Source: Rhizobium sp. BK376 (GTDB lineage Bacteria; Pseudomonadota; Alphaproteobacteria; Rhizobiales; Rhizobiaceae). Taken from it: 64,000 nucleotides of DNA. Positions 18,852 through 27,521 of this stretch are shown piece by piece (within the stretch, counting starts at the first letter, position 1; each line of letters starts with the position of its first letter). The translations under genes were made by a program, and so were the position numbers. The notes beneath the pieces are model-generated. The model had not been told where the DNA came from. It was given only the letters and a program-made list of their open reading frames with translations, and ran no database searches. The stretch lies in assembly GCF_004341625.1 (NCBI RefSeq), contig NZ_SLZG01000004.1, forward strand, positions 310,001 to 374,000, written 5' to 3'.

Positions 18852-18867
18852 GATCGCATCTGCGATC
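18852..18867. repeat. Perfect palindrome upstream of the RND operon
   Basis: GATCGCA and TGCGATC flank a 2-bp centre, about 200 bp before the adaptor start. It could be an operator for an unlinked regulator of the efflux operon. It is small enough to occur by chance. Confidence 0.35.
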
Positions 18868-18941
18868 ATGCGCATTCTTTGACCGAAGTAAATAGGAAAG
18901 CAAGCCGATTGCCGGCACCGGCCTCGGTGATCCGCTGGTGT

Positions 18942-19340
18942 CTAAGCCTGAAAAACCCGCAATTCCGAGGGCACGGCGGCAAGCTGTCCGGTCCTGCGGC
19001 TGGCGGCATATTTCAGTGTTTCGCGGACAACGCGCGGCGTGATGGGCTTATGCACGACGCCGAGGGTCCCCTCCACGCCTCCTGAAACGGCTTCGGGATT
19101 GGCGGTCATGAAGATGACGGCAATGCCTTTTTCCGCGAGCTTTCGGCCGATTTCGGGACCGGTAGCGCCATCGGACAGATTGATATCTACGAGGGCTATA
19201 TCGGCCAGCGGTGCCGCTGCCAGCGCCCGGTCCGCGCTGTTGGCGATCCCGACGACATCGAGGCCACAACTCGTGATAACATCTTCAAGATCAAGCGCGA
19301 TCAAAAATTCGTCTTCGACGATTAGTACTTTCTGATTCAC
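18942..19340 (-). CDS. Stand-alone response-regulator receiver protein
   Basis: A 132-residue single receiver domain: the acidic pocket is in VLIVEDEFLIALDLE, the phospho-acceptor Asp in IALVDINLSDG, the Thr in VIFMTAN, and the conserved Lys-Pro in VVHKPITPRVV. There is no output domain, so it probably works by protein interaction or as a phosphate sink; in rhizobia such proteins often pair with HWE-type kinases. I prefer the GTG at 19340 (MNQKVLIVEDE) because GGAAGGA lies upstream; a longer frame to 19382 begins MSAEVVRRRRKD and is less likely. No kinase gene is next to it. Confidence 0.85.
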   Translation of the reverse strand: MNQKVLIVEDEFLIALDLEDVITSCGLDVVGIANSADRALAAAPLADIALVDINLSDGATGPEIGRKLAEKGIAVIFMTANPEAVSGGVEGTLGVVHKPITPRVVRETLKYAASRRTGQLAAVPSELRVFQA

Positions 19341-19519
19341 AACTACATCCTTCCGCCGGCGACGCACGACCTCTGCCGACATGAGGCAAATTCGCTTCGG
19401 AAATGACCTGCTTAGAGGTCCATATGGCTATGCAGCGTAATCTGATATAGCGGAAAATGTTCCATCGGGAAACATATTTTCGTTGATTAACCGCCTGTTA
19501 ACTATGAAGAATCGGGATT

Positions 19520-21349
19520 TCAGCCTTCGAGCTCTTCCCTGAGCATCTCCAGCTCCAGCCATTCTTCCTCCATTTTGATCAGGCTGTCGCGAAACTTCTC
19601 CATCTCGGCTGCAAGCCTGTTGAAGGTCGTGGGATCCTTGGTGAAAAGGGCAGGATCGGCCATCTTTTTCTCGCGCGCGGCAATCTCCGCCTCCGCCTTG
19701 GCCATCTCCTTCGGCAGGTTTTCGAGCGCGAATTTCTGCTTGAACGAGAGCTTTCCCTTACCCTTGGAAGCGTCGGCTACCGGCGCCGTCGTGTCGGATG
19801 CCTTGGGCTTTTCGGCGGCCTTCTCGGCCTTCCTTCGCTCGTCGGCGGCACCCTTGCGCTGCGCCAGCATGTCGGTATAGCCGCCGGCATATTCGATCCA
19901 GCGTCCATCGGGCGCGTCGGGATTGGCCGGCGCAATGGTCGAGGTCACGGTGCGATCGAGAAAATCGCGATCGTGGCTGACGAGGATGACAGTGCCGCTG
20001 AAACCGGCAACGATTTCCTGCAGCAGATCCAGCGTCTCGATATCGAGATCGTTGGTCGGCTCGTCGAGGATCAGAAGGTTCGTCGGCCGCGACAGGATGC
20101 GTGCCAGCATGAGACGCGCCCGCTCGCCGCCGGAAAGGTTCTTGATCGGCGTGCGTGCCTGTTCTGGCTGGAAGAGAAATTCCTTCATGTAGCCGGTCAC
20201 ATGGCGCTGTTCGCCATTGACCAGCAGGTTTTCGCCGCGCCCGTCCGTCAGGTAATTGGCAAGCGTATCGTTCGGATTCAGATCCTCGCGCTTCTGATCG
20301 AGCGTCGCGATTTCAAGATTGGTGCCGAGCTTGACCGTCCCGCTGTCAGGCGTGAGCTGGCCGGTCAGCATCTTGAGAAGCGTCGTCTTTCCCGCACCGT
20401 TCGGCCCCACCAGACCGATGCAATCCCCTCGGTGGACGCGGATCGAGAAGGGCGCGACGATCGTCCGGTCGCCATAGCTCTTGACGATCTTCTCCGCCTC
20501 GATGACCAGCTTGCCGGATTCCTGCGCATCCGAGGCCGAGGCCTGCACCGAGCCTTGCGGCCCCTTGTGCCCGCGATACTGCGCCCGCATGCCCTGCAGC
20601 TCACCGAGGCGGCGCATGTTGCGTTTGCGCCGGGCCGTCACGCCGTAGCGCAGCCAATGTTCCTCGCGCTCTATCGCCTTGCCGAGCTTGTGCTGTTCCA
20701 GCTCCTCGGCCTCCAGCACTTCGTCGCGCCAGGCCTCGAAGAAAGCGAATCCCCGGTCGAGCCGCCGTGACGTGCCGCGATCAAGCCAGACGGTCGCGGT
20801 CGAAACCTTTTCCAGAAAACGGCGGTCGTGCGAGATGAGGACGAGAGCACTGCGCGTCTTCTGTAGCTCGCCTTCCAGCCATTCGATGGTCGGCAGGTCG
20901 AGATGGTTGGTCGGCTCGTCCAGCAAAAGGATATCCGGTTCTGGCGCCATGACGCGTGCCAGGGCCGCCCGGCGGGCCTCGCCGCCCGACAGCATCGTTG
21001 GATCTTCCTCGCCGGTCAGGCCGAGATGAGACAGAAGGTAGGTGACGCGATAGGGATCGTCACTCGGGCCGAGCCCGGCCTCGGCATAGGCGGCGACCGT
21101 CTTGTAACCGGAAAAATCGGGTGCCTGCTCAAGATAGCGCACCGTCGAGGAAGGATGGCGGAAGACATCGCCCGACTGGGCTTCGACAAGGCCTGCGGCG
21201 ATTTTGAGAAGCGTCGATTTACCGGAGCCGTTGCGGCCGACGAGGCAGATCCTGTCGCCCGGTTCCACCTGCAGGTTGGCGCCGGCCAGCAGCGGCGCAC
21301 CGCCGAAGCTCAGGAAAATATCATCGAGTTTCAGAATGGGGGGGGCCAA
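19520..21349 (-). CDS. ABC-F family ATPase (Uup-like)
   Basis: The 609-residue soluble protein has two ABC domains and no membrane segments. Walker A motifs are GRNGSGKST (first) and GPNGAGKTT (second), and signatures are LSGGEARRAAL and LSGGERARLML. Walker B is LLLDEPTNHLD and LILDEPTNDLD. The linker contains the charged REEHWLRYGVTARRKRNMRRLGEL. A C-terminal coiled coil (about residues 520-609, rich in K, E and A) is typical of Uup, which acts on ribosomes or branched DNA. It follows thiN by 3 bp and is probably co-transcribed. EttA and YheS lack this C-terminal arm, so Uup is the best match. Confidence 0.9.
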   Translation of the reverse strand: MAPPILKLDDIFLSFGGAPLLAGANLQVEPGDRICLVGRNGSGKSTLLKIAAGLVEAQSGDVFRHPSSTVRYLEQAPDFSGYKTVAAYAEAGLGPSDDPYRVTYLLSHLGLTGEEDPTMLSGGEARRAALARVMAPEPDILLLDEPTNHLDLPTIEWLEGELQKTRSALVLISHDRRFLEKVSTATVWLDRGTSRRLDRGFAFFEAWRDEVLEAEELEQHKLGKAIEREEHWLRYGVTARRKRNMRRLGELQGMRAQYRGHKGPQGSVQASASDAQESGKLVIEAEKIVKSYGDRTIVAPFSIRVHRGDCIGLVGPNGAGKTTLLKMLTGQLTPDSGTVKLGTNLEIATLDQKREDLNPNDTLANYLTDGRGENLLVNGEQRHVTGYMKEFLFQPEQARTPIKNLSGGERARLMLARILSRPTNLLILDEPTNDLDIETLDLLQEIVAGFSGTVILVSHDRDFLDRTVTSTIAPANPDAPDGRWIEYAGGYTDMLAQRKGAADERRKAEKAAEKPKASDTTAPVADASKGKGKLSFKQKFALENLPKEMAKAEAEIAAREKKMADPALFTKDPTTFNRLAAEMEKFRDSLIKMEEEWLELEMLREELEG

Positions 21350-21352
21350 AAA

Positions 21353-22003
21353 TCAGACTCCGGAAAGATCATAGGGGCGCGCAAGGATGATTGCCCTGCC
21401 GCTTGCCAGCGAAAAGCGCACGGGGCCCTCCGCCACATTGGAAATGGTGCGCGACGAGCCGAAGGGCAAATGGAAATCCATGAGCGGATAGCGCGCATTG
21501 TGAATGAAGAGGCCCTTGAGCTCGCTGAAACCCGGAACGGAAAACAGGCTCCCGGCCGGCAGGTCGAGCTCGATTTCGCCCGCAAGCAGCGGCACCGCCT
21601 CCTCTTCGCCCGACGTCAGCAGCATGTCGAAACCCAGTTCGGCGAGGCTGACGGCATAAAGCAGGTGCTGCAGCGCATGATCGGAGCGCGGGCCGCCAAG
21701 CGCACCGGCAAGGATGAGCCGCTTCGCGCCGCGATCGATCGCCTCCGAAACGGCGATCTCGCCATCCGTGGCCGCTTTCGCCGCTGGATAGGGCTGCTTT
21801 AGAACCTCGGGAAAAGCACTATCGAGATCAGGCGAGGTCGAGTCGAAATCGCCGACCCACAGTTCCGGCATAACGCCGAGCGCCGCCGCATGCCTCATGC
21901 CGCCGTCGGCAGCGATGAAGCGGCTGCCCGAGATGGCGGCACGCAACCGGTCGGTCAACCGCAATTCGCCGCCGAGCAGGATTGTGAAGGTGGATTGGCT
22001 CAT
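21353..22003 (-). CDS. thiN: Thiamine pyrophosphokinase
   Basis: The 216-residue enzyme makes thiamine diphosphate from thiamine and ATP. Visible motifs are FIAADGGMRHAAALGVMPELWVGDFDS, the TDGEIAVSEAI acidic segment and GALGGPRSDHALQHL, in the usual order. The C-terminal half is the beta-rich thiamine-binding domain (PAGSLFSVPGFSELKGL). It is the first gene of a thiN/ABC-F pair. The start codon has only a weak upstream ribosome site. No TPP riboswitch is visible ahead of it. Confidence 0.9.
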   Translation of the reverse strand: MSQSTFTILLGGELRLTDRLRAAISGSRFIAADGGMRHAAALGVMPELWVGDFDSTSPDLDSAFPEVLKQPYPAAKAATDGEIAVSEAIDRGAKRLILAGALGGPRSDHALQHLLYAVSLAELGFDMLLTSGEEEAVPLLAGEIELDLPAGSLFSVPGFSELKGLFIHNARYPLMDFHLPFGSSRTISNVAEGPVRFSLASGRAIILARPYDLSGV

Positions 22004-22065
22004 GCGCCAAGCCCATAGCTCAAAGTCAGCCCCTCAGGGAAGAGCCAGCCGCGCAAAGGACCGAA

Positions 22066-22590
22066 TCAGTCGTCACTTTCCTTGATCCGAGCCCGAAAAG
22101 CTTCCTCGTAGCCGCCGACGAACCGGTTGAAGAGCTTTGAGAACGCCTCAATGTCTTCTGCCGGCCAATCCGCGACAATGCCTTCGATGACCGACATTTT
22201 CTGCGCCTGGATTTCCGAGAGCAATCGCTGCCCAAGCGCCGTCATGACGACCACGATGCGCCGGGCATCGGCCTGGGATGCCTTGCGGCGCAAAACGCCA
22301 CGGCTCACCATGTCGGCGACGATGCGGCTCGCGCGCGACGGATCGATGCGCAACACCTCGGCGATGGTGCCGACCGTGACCTCGCCATTTGTCTCGGCCC
22401 GCCGGACGGCGTCAAGTACGTCCAGATTGGAAAGCTCCAGGCCCGGTGCGACATTCTGGATCGCAAGACGACCGATCATACGGCGTCCCGTCATCAGGCG
22501 CATCCGCGTCATCACCTCGCCGATCCGAAGGATATCCTCCTCGGCCGCCTGGTTTTCATCAATTTCCCGTGTAGTCGCCGCTGCTGTCAT
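22066..22590 (-). CDS. MarR-family regulator divergent from an efflux gene
   Basis: A 174-residue winged-helix regulator: LSNLDVLDAVRRAETNGEVTVGTIAEVLRIDPSRASRIVADMVSRGVLRRKASQADARRIVVVMT is the MarR DNA-binding domain with the wing at ADARR. I start it at the ATG at 22590; a frame to 22632 adds 14 hydrophobic residues and is less likely. It is divergent from the DHA2 transporter gene, and a perfect palindrome lies between them over the transporter -35 box. Regulation of that pump is the likely role. Confidence 0.85.
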   Translation of the reverse strand: MTAAATTREIDENQAAEEDILRIGEVMTRMRLMTGRRMIGRLAIQNVAPGLELSNLDVLDAVRRAETNGEVTVGTIAEVLRIDPSRASRIVADMVSRGVLRRKASQADARRIVVVMTALGQRLLSEIQAQKMSVIEGIVADWPAEDIEAFSKLFNRFVGGYEEAFRARIKESDD

Positions 22591-22641
22591 AATTTGAGCA
22601 TACCAGAGCTGCGCGAGGATGAAAACATGCAATTCGCATTA

Positions 22642-22658
22642 AAGTGTCATTGACACTT
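22642..22658. promoter_or_regulatory. MarR operator palindrome overlapping the efflux-gene -35 box
   Basis: AAGTGTCA and TGACACTT form a perfect 8-bp inverted repeat with a 1-bp centre. TTGACA at 22650-22655 is a good -35 box for the plus-strand transporter, with CATATA 17 bp downstream at 22673-22678. A MarR dimer here would block the transporter promoter and probably its own. Confidence 0.65.
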
Positions 22659-22708
22659 ATATGCTAATAGCACATATATAAGCGACTTCAGATCGGATAA
22701 TTGCTCCC

Positions 22709-24245
22709 ATGGATATGCAGACTGCGCCCGCGCCGCTCGTGGCGGATCCCCGTCGGCGGCTCATTCTCTTTTTCTTCCTGATGACCGCGATGTTCATGGC
22801 GACGCTGGACAACCAGATCGTCTCCACCGCGTTGCCGACGATCGTCGGCGAGTTCGGGCATCTCGAACGCTTCGGCTGGATCGGATCGGCCTATCTGCTT
22901 TCGCTGAGCGCCGTCATGCCAGTCTACGGCAAGCTCGGCGATCTCTTCGGCCGCAAATATGTGATGATCACGGCGATCACCATCTTCACGGTCGGCTCCG
23001 CGGTCTGCGGCCTTTCCGTCTCCATGAACACGCTGATCGCCTCGCGCGTGCTGCAGGGCCTCGGCGGCGGCGGCATTCTCGTCTCGATCTTCTCGATCAA
23101 TGCCGATCTCTTCGAGCCGCGCGAGCGCGCTCGCTACCAGAGCTATTCCAGCCTTGTTCTTATGGCCTCTGGCGCAATCGGCCCCGTTCTCGGCGGCACC
23201 ATGAGCGACCTCTTCGGCTGGCGTTCGATCTTCCTCGTCAACGTGCCGATCGGCTTCATCTGCCTCGCCGGCATTGATCACCATGCTTCCCTTCCGCAAG
23301 CCGGCCCGCAAGCCGAAGATCGACTATGCCGGCGCTATCCTGCTTGCCCTGACCACGACAAGCATCGTGCTTGCCGCCGACGGCAGCGAACTCTTCGGCT
23401 CCCTCTTCTCTGCCCCCACACTTGCCATCATCGCCGGCGGCGTCATCTGTGCCATCGCCTGGGTCCTCGTCGAAAGGCGGGCTCCGGAGCCGATCGTCCC
23501 GATGTCGCTCTTCCGCAACCCGACCTTCAGCCTGCTGCTGATCATTTCTGTCACCAGCGGTGCGGTCGCAATCGGCATGGTCAACTATTTCGCCCTCTTC
23601 CTGCAGACGACGACGGGCCTCTCGCCCTCCATGGCCGGCCTGCTCTTCATCCTGTTGACCGGCGGCATCGTCTGCGGCTCGCTTTCCGCCGGGCGCATGA
23701 TTGCGGCAGCCGGCCGCTACAAGCCCTTCGCCATTGCCAGCGCCAGCTGCAGCATGATCGCCTTTGCCTTCATGTCCCAGGTGCATGCCGGCACGCCGAT
23801 TTTCCTGATCGGCGCTCTCATGCTGCTTCATGGCATCGGCATCGGCCTTGCCCAGCAGGTTCCGGTTATCGGCGTGCAGAATGCTGCGGCCAACCGCGAC
23901 GTGGGGGCCGCAACAGGCGCCGTGACACTGTCGCGCATGGGCGGTGCCTCCATCGCCATCTCGATCTATGGCGCGATCATCGCCGCAAAGCTCGGCGATA
24001 TCGGCCTATCGATCCCTGGCGTCAGCAATATCGAGGAACTGACGCCGAAGATGATGGCCGCTCTGCCTGATGCGACCCACGAGGCGGTTGCCAACGCCTA
24101 TGCTGCAGCCTTCAGCCCGCTGTTCATGACGGCTGCCGCCACCTGCCTGATCGGCCTGGTGACCGCGATCTCGCTCAAGAACGTACAGCTCCCGGGCGCA
24201 TCTAAGAAGCTGGACCCGGCGGCAGCCGCACACGCGGCAGAATAA
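22709..24245 (+). pseudogene. DHA2 (EmrB/QacA) drug efflux transporter, interrupted by a frameshift
   Basis: The reading frame from 22709 encodes MFS TM segments 1-6 (FMATLDNQIVSTALPTIV, GKLGDLFGRKYV, ASRVLQGLGGGG, FGWRSIFLVNVPIGFICLAGI). It then loses similarity at about 23273. The next frame from about 23277 continues at once with ITMLPFRKPARKPKIDYAGA and runs through the remaining TM segments to the stop at 24245. Joining the two would give a normal 14-TM protein of about 511 residues. The shift equals two missing bases (or one extra) at GGCATTGATCACC. It is either a recent pseudogene or a sequencing error. A MarR regulator is divergent. Confidence 0.85.
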
Positions 24246-24675
24246 AGGCTGCGATTCCTGCCGGAGGGGCGCACTTGCGCCCCTTGCTGTTTGCCCATGC
24301 CAGTCGGGAGACAGAAACGCCGTTGCGGCTCGATTACTAAGCCAGCGGCATGATCCCCATCGCTCCGCCTCCTCAGCACCCATCCACATCACTGCCCTAT
24401 CGTTTTTGTCCAGATTGAAGCCAATGCGGCAAGCTGCCTCGATTTTCGCCATAATTTCATTGTTGCGAGGGAGCGGGATCCAGAACGACATGCTTGCCAA
24501 AATACAACGGCGCCACATTTAAACAGAGTCTCGCTATGCAACCGATGCTGAAATCAGCTAGAGCAAGAGGACCGATACCACCCGGAGGGCGGAACGATAG
24601 CCGAGGTGGATTGAATCTTTGACGAAGCGCGGCAACGATCGGAACGACCCGGCGCTCTGTCGGTGTGAATACGAG
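24246..24675. other. Intergenic region after the efflux gene
   Basis: This 430-bp gap holds a probable terminator for the transporter (GGGGCGC, ACTT, GCGCCCC at 24266-24283, then TTGCTGTTT) and the promoter region of the M48 protease. A minus-strand frame across it is mostly antisense to the transporter and looks non-coding. I see no other gene. Confidence 0.45.
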
Positions 24676-26220
24676 ATGAGTGGCAAACAGGCACTGACGC
24701 AGACGAAGCCTACCCTATCGCGATCGTCCGGCTTCGCGCGGCAACGCTTACGCACGGTATTCGCGCGACGTCTTGCCATCGTGCTTGTCGCAGGCGGCAT
24801 TCTCAACAGCTGCCAGTCGCTGGTGGACCAGTCCTACCAACCGAACGTTTCACCCTCCTCGACGCCGCAGATCGTCTCCGAAGTCCAAAAGAACGACCCG
24901 CGCGCCCAGATGGGAGCCCGCGAGCACCCCCGCATTCTAGCCAGCTACGGTGGCGAATATAAGGATACCAAGACCGAACGGCTCGTTGCCCGTATTGCCG
25001 GTGCGTTGACCAGCGTCTCTGAAAATCCGCAGCAGTCCTACCGCATCACGATCCTCAATTCCCCCGCGATCAACGCATTCGCGCTGCCCGGCGGCTATCT
25101 CTATGTGACCCGCGGCCTGCTGGCACTGGCAAACGATGCGTCCGAAGTGGCTGCTGTCCTTTCGCATGAAATGGCGCACGTGACCGCGAACCACGGTATC
25201 GAGCGGCAGAAGCGCGAAGAGGCCGAAGTCATTGCGAGCCGCGTCGTTGCCGAGGTCCTCTCGAGCGATCTCGCCGGCAAGGAGGCGCTCGCGCGCGGCA
25301 AGCTGCGGCTTGCGGCATTCTCCCGCCAGCAGGAACTGCAGGCCGATGAGATCGGCATCCGCACGCTCGGCGAAGCCGGCTACGATCCCTATGCGGCAGC
25401 GCGTTTCCTCGATTCGATGGAAGCCTACAGCCGTTTCATGTCTGCCAATTCGGATGCCGACCAGAGCCTCGACTTCCTTTCGAGCCATCCGAGCACGCCG
25501 CAACGCATCGATCTTGCGCGCCAGCATGCCCATGAATTCGGCGAACAGGGCAAGGTCGGCGATACCGGCCGCAACTACTTCCTCGACGGCATCGACGGCC
25601 TTCTCTATGGCGACAGTCCCGAAGAAGGCTATGTGCGTGGCCAGACCTTCCTGCATGGCGGCCTCGGCATCCGTTTCGACGTACCGCCCGACTTCCGCAT
25701 CGACAACAAGGTCGAGGCTGTCCTGGCGACCGGCCCCGGCGACATAGCGATCCGTTTCGACGGCGTCGCAGACACCGACAACCAGACCCTCACCAATTAT
25801 ATCTCGAGCGGCTGGGTCACCGGCCTCGACCCTTCGACGATCAAGCCTTTGACGGTCAACGGCATGGAGGCGGTGACCGCACATGCTTCCGCCGACCGCT
25901 GGGATTTCGACGTCACCGTTATCCGTGACAAGGCACAGATCTTCCGTTTCCTGACGGCCGTGCCGAAGGGAAGCCCGGCGCTGGAGCAGACGGCCGATGT
26001 CTTGCGCGCGAGCTTCCGCCATATGACGCCTGATGAAGCGGCCTCGCTGAAGCCACTGCGCATAAGGGTGGTCACCGTCCGTCCCGGCGATTCGATCACC
26101 ACGCTCGCCGCCCGCATGATGGGTACCGATCGCAAGCTCGATCTCTTCAAGCTGATCAACGCCTTGCCGACAGGTGCAAACGTCGCGCCGGGCGACCGTG
26201 TAAAGATCATTTCGGAATAA
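24676..26220 (+). CDS. M48-family metalloprotease lipoprotein (BepA/LoiP-like) with C-terminal LysM-like domain
   Basis: The 514-residue protein has a lipoprotein signal (LAIVLVAGGILNSC, lipobox Cys followed by QSL). The M48 zinc site is HEMAHVTANH, and the third ligand glutamate lies in ELQADEIGIRTLGEAGYDP. The C-terminal 50 residues (VVTVRPGDSITTLAARMMG...NVAPGDRVKII) look like a LysM or modulator domain that could bind peptidoglycan. Such proteases survey outer-membrane protein assembly in the periplasm. I use the ATG at 24676; an upstream TTG at 24619 is possible. Its stop codon overlaps the terminator of rpoH2 on the other strand. Confidence 0.88.
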   Translation: MSGKQALTQTKPTLSRSSGFARQRLRTVFARRLAIVLVAGGILNSCQSLVDQSYQPNVSPSSTPQIVSEVQKNDPRAQMGAREHPRILASYGGEYKDTKTERLVARIAGALTSVSENPQQSYRITILNSPAINAFALPGGYLYVTRGLLALANDASEVAAVLSHEMAHVTANHGIERQKREEAEVIASRVVAEVLSSDLAGKEALARGKLRLAAFSRQQELQADEIGIRTLGEAGYDPYAAARFLDSMEAYSRFMSANSDADQSLDFLSSHPSTPQRIDLARQHAHEFGEQGKVGDTGRNYFLDGIDGLLYGDSPEEGYVRGQTFLHGGLGIRFDVPPDFRIDNKVEAVLATGPGDIAIRFDGVADTDNQTLTNYISSGWVTGLDPSTIKPLTVNGMEAVTAHASADRWDFDVTVIRDKAQIFRFLTAVPKGSPALEQTADVLRASFRHMTPDEAASLKPLRIRVVTVRPGDSITTLAARMMGTDRKLDLFKLINALPTGANVAPGDRVKIISE

Positions 26221-26246
26221 AAAGAGGTCCGGCAGAACCGGACCTC
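26217..26246 (-). terminator. Terminator of rpoH2
   Basis: On the minus strand GAGGTCCGG and CCGGACCTC form a 9-bp stem with a 5-nt loop followed by TTTTTATT. It lies 37 bp after the rpoH2 stop and touches the convergent protease stop codon. Confidence 0.85.
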
Positions 26247-26282
26247 AAGGCATCGTGCTGACATTTCAAGTAAATTGGATGC

Positions 26283-27146
26283 TCAGGCGTATGCGGCCAT
26301 GCGCGGGTCGGCGTTGACCAGCGCGCTGCGCAGCTTTTCCATGGCCCGGCTCTCAATCTGGCGGACACGTTCCTTGGAAATGCCAAGGTCAGCGCCCAGC
26401 TCCTCGAGCGTTGCGCCGTCTTCGGCCAGGCGTCGGGCGCTGATGATGCGCATCTCGCGTTCGTTGAGATGCTCGAGCGCCGATGCAAGCCATATGCGAC
26501 GGCGTTCTCCATCGATCATGTTGGAAACCTGCTCATCGGGAAGCGGCTCATCGCTGACGAGGAAATCCATGCGCTCCGCGCTCTCGGCATCACTCGATAT
26601 CGACGGCGCCTGCAGGGAAGCGTCGTTGCTGGAAAGCCGAGCGTCCATCACCTGAACGTCGGCAAGGCTGACGCCGAGTGCTGCCGCGATTTCCTGATGG
26701 ATGGATTGAACGGTGAGATGCGTGTCGCCCCTGGCGAGCTTGGCCCTCAGCCGACGCAGATTGAAGAACAGTGCCTTTTGCGCCGAACTCGTGCCACCGC
26801 GCACGATCGACCAGTTCCGGAGGATGTAGTCCTGTATCGACGCGCGGATCCACCAGCTTGCGTAAGTGGAGAAGCGGACCTCCCGCTCCGGCTCGAAGCG
26901 TGCGGCAGCCTCGAGGAGCCCGACATAGCCTTCCTGAACGAGATCGCTCATGGGCAGGCCGAAATTGCGGAACTTGCCCGCCATCGAAATGACAAGGCGC
27001 ATATGCGCCGTGGCGATCTTGTTGCGGGCGCTCCGGTCTTCATGATCCTTCCAGCGGATCGCGAGATCATGTTCCTCGTCGCGGCCAAGGTAAGGGGCAG
27101 CCATTGCAATCTTGATCATGCGCCGATCTGCAGACATGGCCTTCAT
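26283..27146 (-). CDS. rpoH2: RNA polymerase sigma-32-type factor RpoH2
   Basis: A 287-residue sigma factor of the RpoH class. Region 2 is seen in MRLVISMAGKFRNFGLPMSDLVQEGYVGLLEAA and FSTYASWWIRASIQDYI. The sigma-32-specific RpoH box is QKALFFNLRRLR, and region 4 ends in LEELGADLGISKERVRQIESRAMEKLR. Rhizobia carry two paralogues; the sequence divergence from the main heat-shock RpoH1 and the EcfG-type promoter upstream point to RpoH2, which serves general stress and osmotic tolerance. I start it at 27146 with AGGGAGAT upstream; a longer frame to 27197 has no ribosome site. Confidence 0.9.
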   Translation of the reverse strand: MKAMSADRRMIKIAMAAPYLGRDEEHDLAIRWKDHEDRSARNKIATAHMRLVISMAGKFRNFGLPMSDLVQEGYVGLLEAAARFEPEREVRFSTYASWWIRASIQDYILRNWSIVRGGTSSAQKALFFNLRRLRAKLARGDTHLTVQSIHQEIAAALGVSLADVQVMDARLSSNDASLQAPSISSDAESAERMDFLVSDEPLPDEQVSNMIDGERRRIWLASALEHLNEREMRIISARRLAEDGATLEELGADLGISKERVRQIESRAMEKLRSALVNADPRMAAYA

Positions 27147-27280
27147 AATGCATCTCCCTGAAATTCGGCTTCCGCCCTTCCGGCGGTAAGGCAACAAAAA
27201 CCCGTCCCGAACATCGCTGACCGGGTGAAAAAGCTCTGAGTTGGAATGCTACGGGGGCCTCTTTCGAGACCCCGGATCGA

Positions 27281-27364
27281 CTATGTTTTCAAATCGGCCT
27301 TGCCGAAGCGATCTTTCGAACCATGTATCTCCAGACCGCTGGGAGGCTTCAGGTGAAAACGCAT
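27281..27364 (-). CDS. Possible 27-residue leader peptide in the rpoH2 5' region
   Basis: An ATG at 27364 opens 27 codons (MRFHLKPPSGLEIHGSKDRF, then GKADLKT) ending in TAG at 27281. GAGAGG lies about 6 bp upstream as a ribosome site. It lies between the EcfG-type promoter and rpoH2, so it would be translated from the stress-induced mRNA. A CG-rich hairpin follows its stop. It has no recognised family and may be chance. Confidence 0.25.
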   Translation of the reverse strand: MRFHLKPPSGLEIHGSKDRFGKADLKT

Positions 27365-27441
27365 GAACCGTCCTCTCGCATATCGACTGAATTCTTCTGA
27401 TCGCAGCGAAACCCTGCAACCAGTCGCAGTTACGATGTGTT

Positions 27442-27466
27442 AACGCGGCTCCCAGAAAAAAGTTCC
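27442..27466 (-). promoter_or_regulatory. EcfG/RpoE-type general stress promoter of rpoH2
   Basis: Read on the minus strand, GGAAC (27466-27462), a 16-bp spacer and CGTT (27445-27442) match the alphaproteobacterial EcfG consensus exactly. The rpoH2 gene of Sinorhizobium is known to be under the general stress ECF factor RpoE2, so this is the expected promoter. Transcription would start near 27435, about 290 nt before the rpoH2 start codon. Confidence 0.8.
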
Positions 27467-27470
27467 AATA

Positions 27471-27498
27471 AAAAACCCGGCTCAAGGCCGGGTTTTTT
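27471..27498 (-). terminator. Terminator of carD
   Basis: AAAAACCCGGC and GCCGGGTTTTTT pair around a 4-5 nt loop. It lies 24 bp after the carD stop and has T runs on both strands. It sits immediately upstream of the rpoH2 promoter and insulates it from carD. Confidence 0.85.
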
Positions 27499-27521
27499 GA
27501 AGAAAGAAATGCGGGTGAAGC

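Larger units (their letters stand above)
27147..27521. other. Long leader of rpoH2
   Basis: The 375-bp gap between carD and rpoH2 holds the carD terminator, the EcfG-type promoter and an apparent ~290-nt untranslated leader. The leader contains a hairpin (CGGGG/CCCCG near 27250-27275) and a possible 27-codon open frame. Confidence 0.5.

Noticed and set aside
23265..23285. Programmed ribosomal frameshift in the efflux gene
   Set aside because: No slippery sequence or following pseudoknot is visible, and efflux genes of this family are not known to use it.
24006..24518. 170-codon minus-strand frame after the efflux gene
   Set aside because: More than half is antisense to the transporter; the rest has no ribosome site or known family.
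27249..27485. 78-codon minus-strand frame between carD and rpoH2
   Set aside because: It starts before the predicted rpoH2 transcription start, runs through the carD terminator and has no ribosome site.
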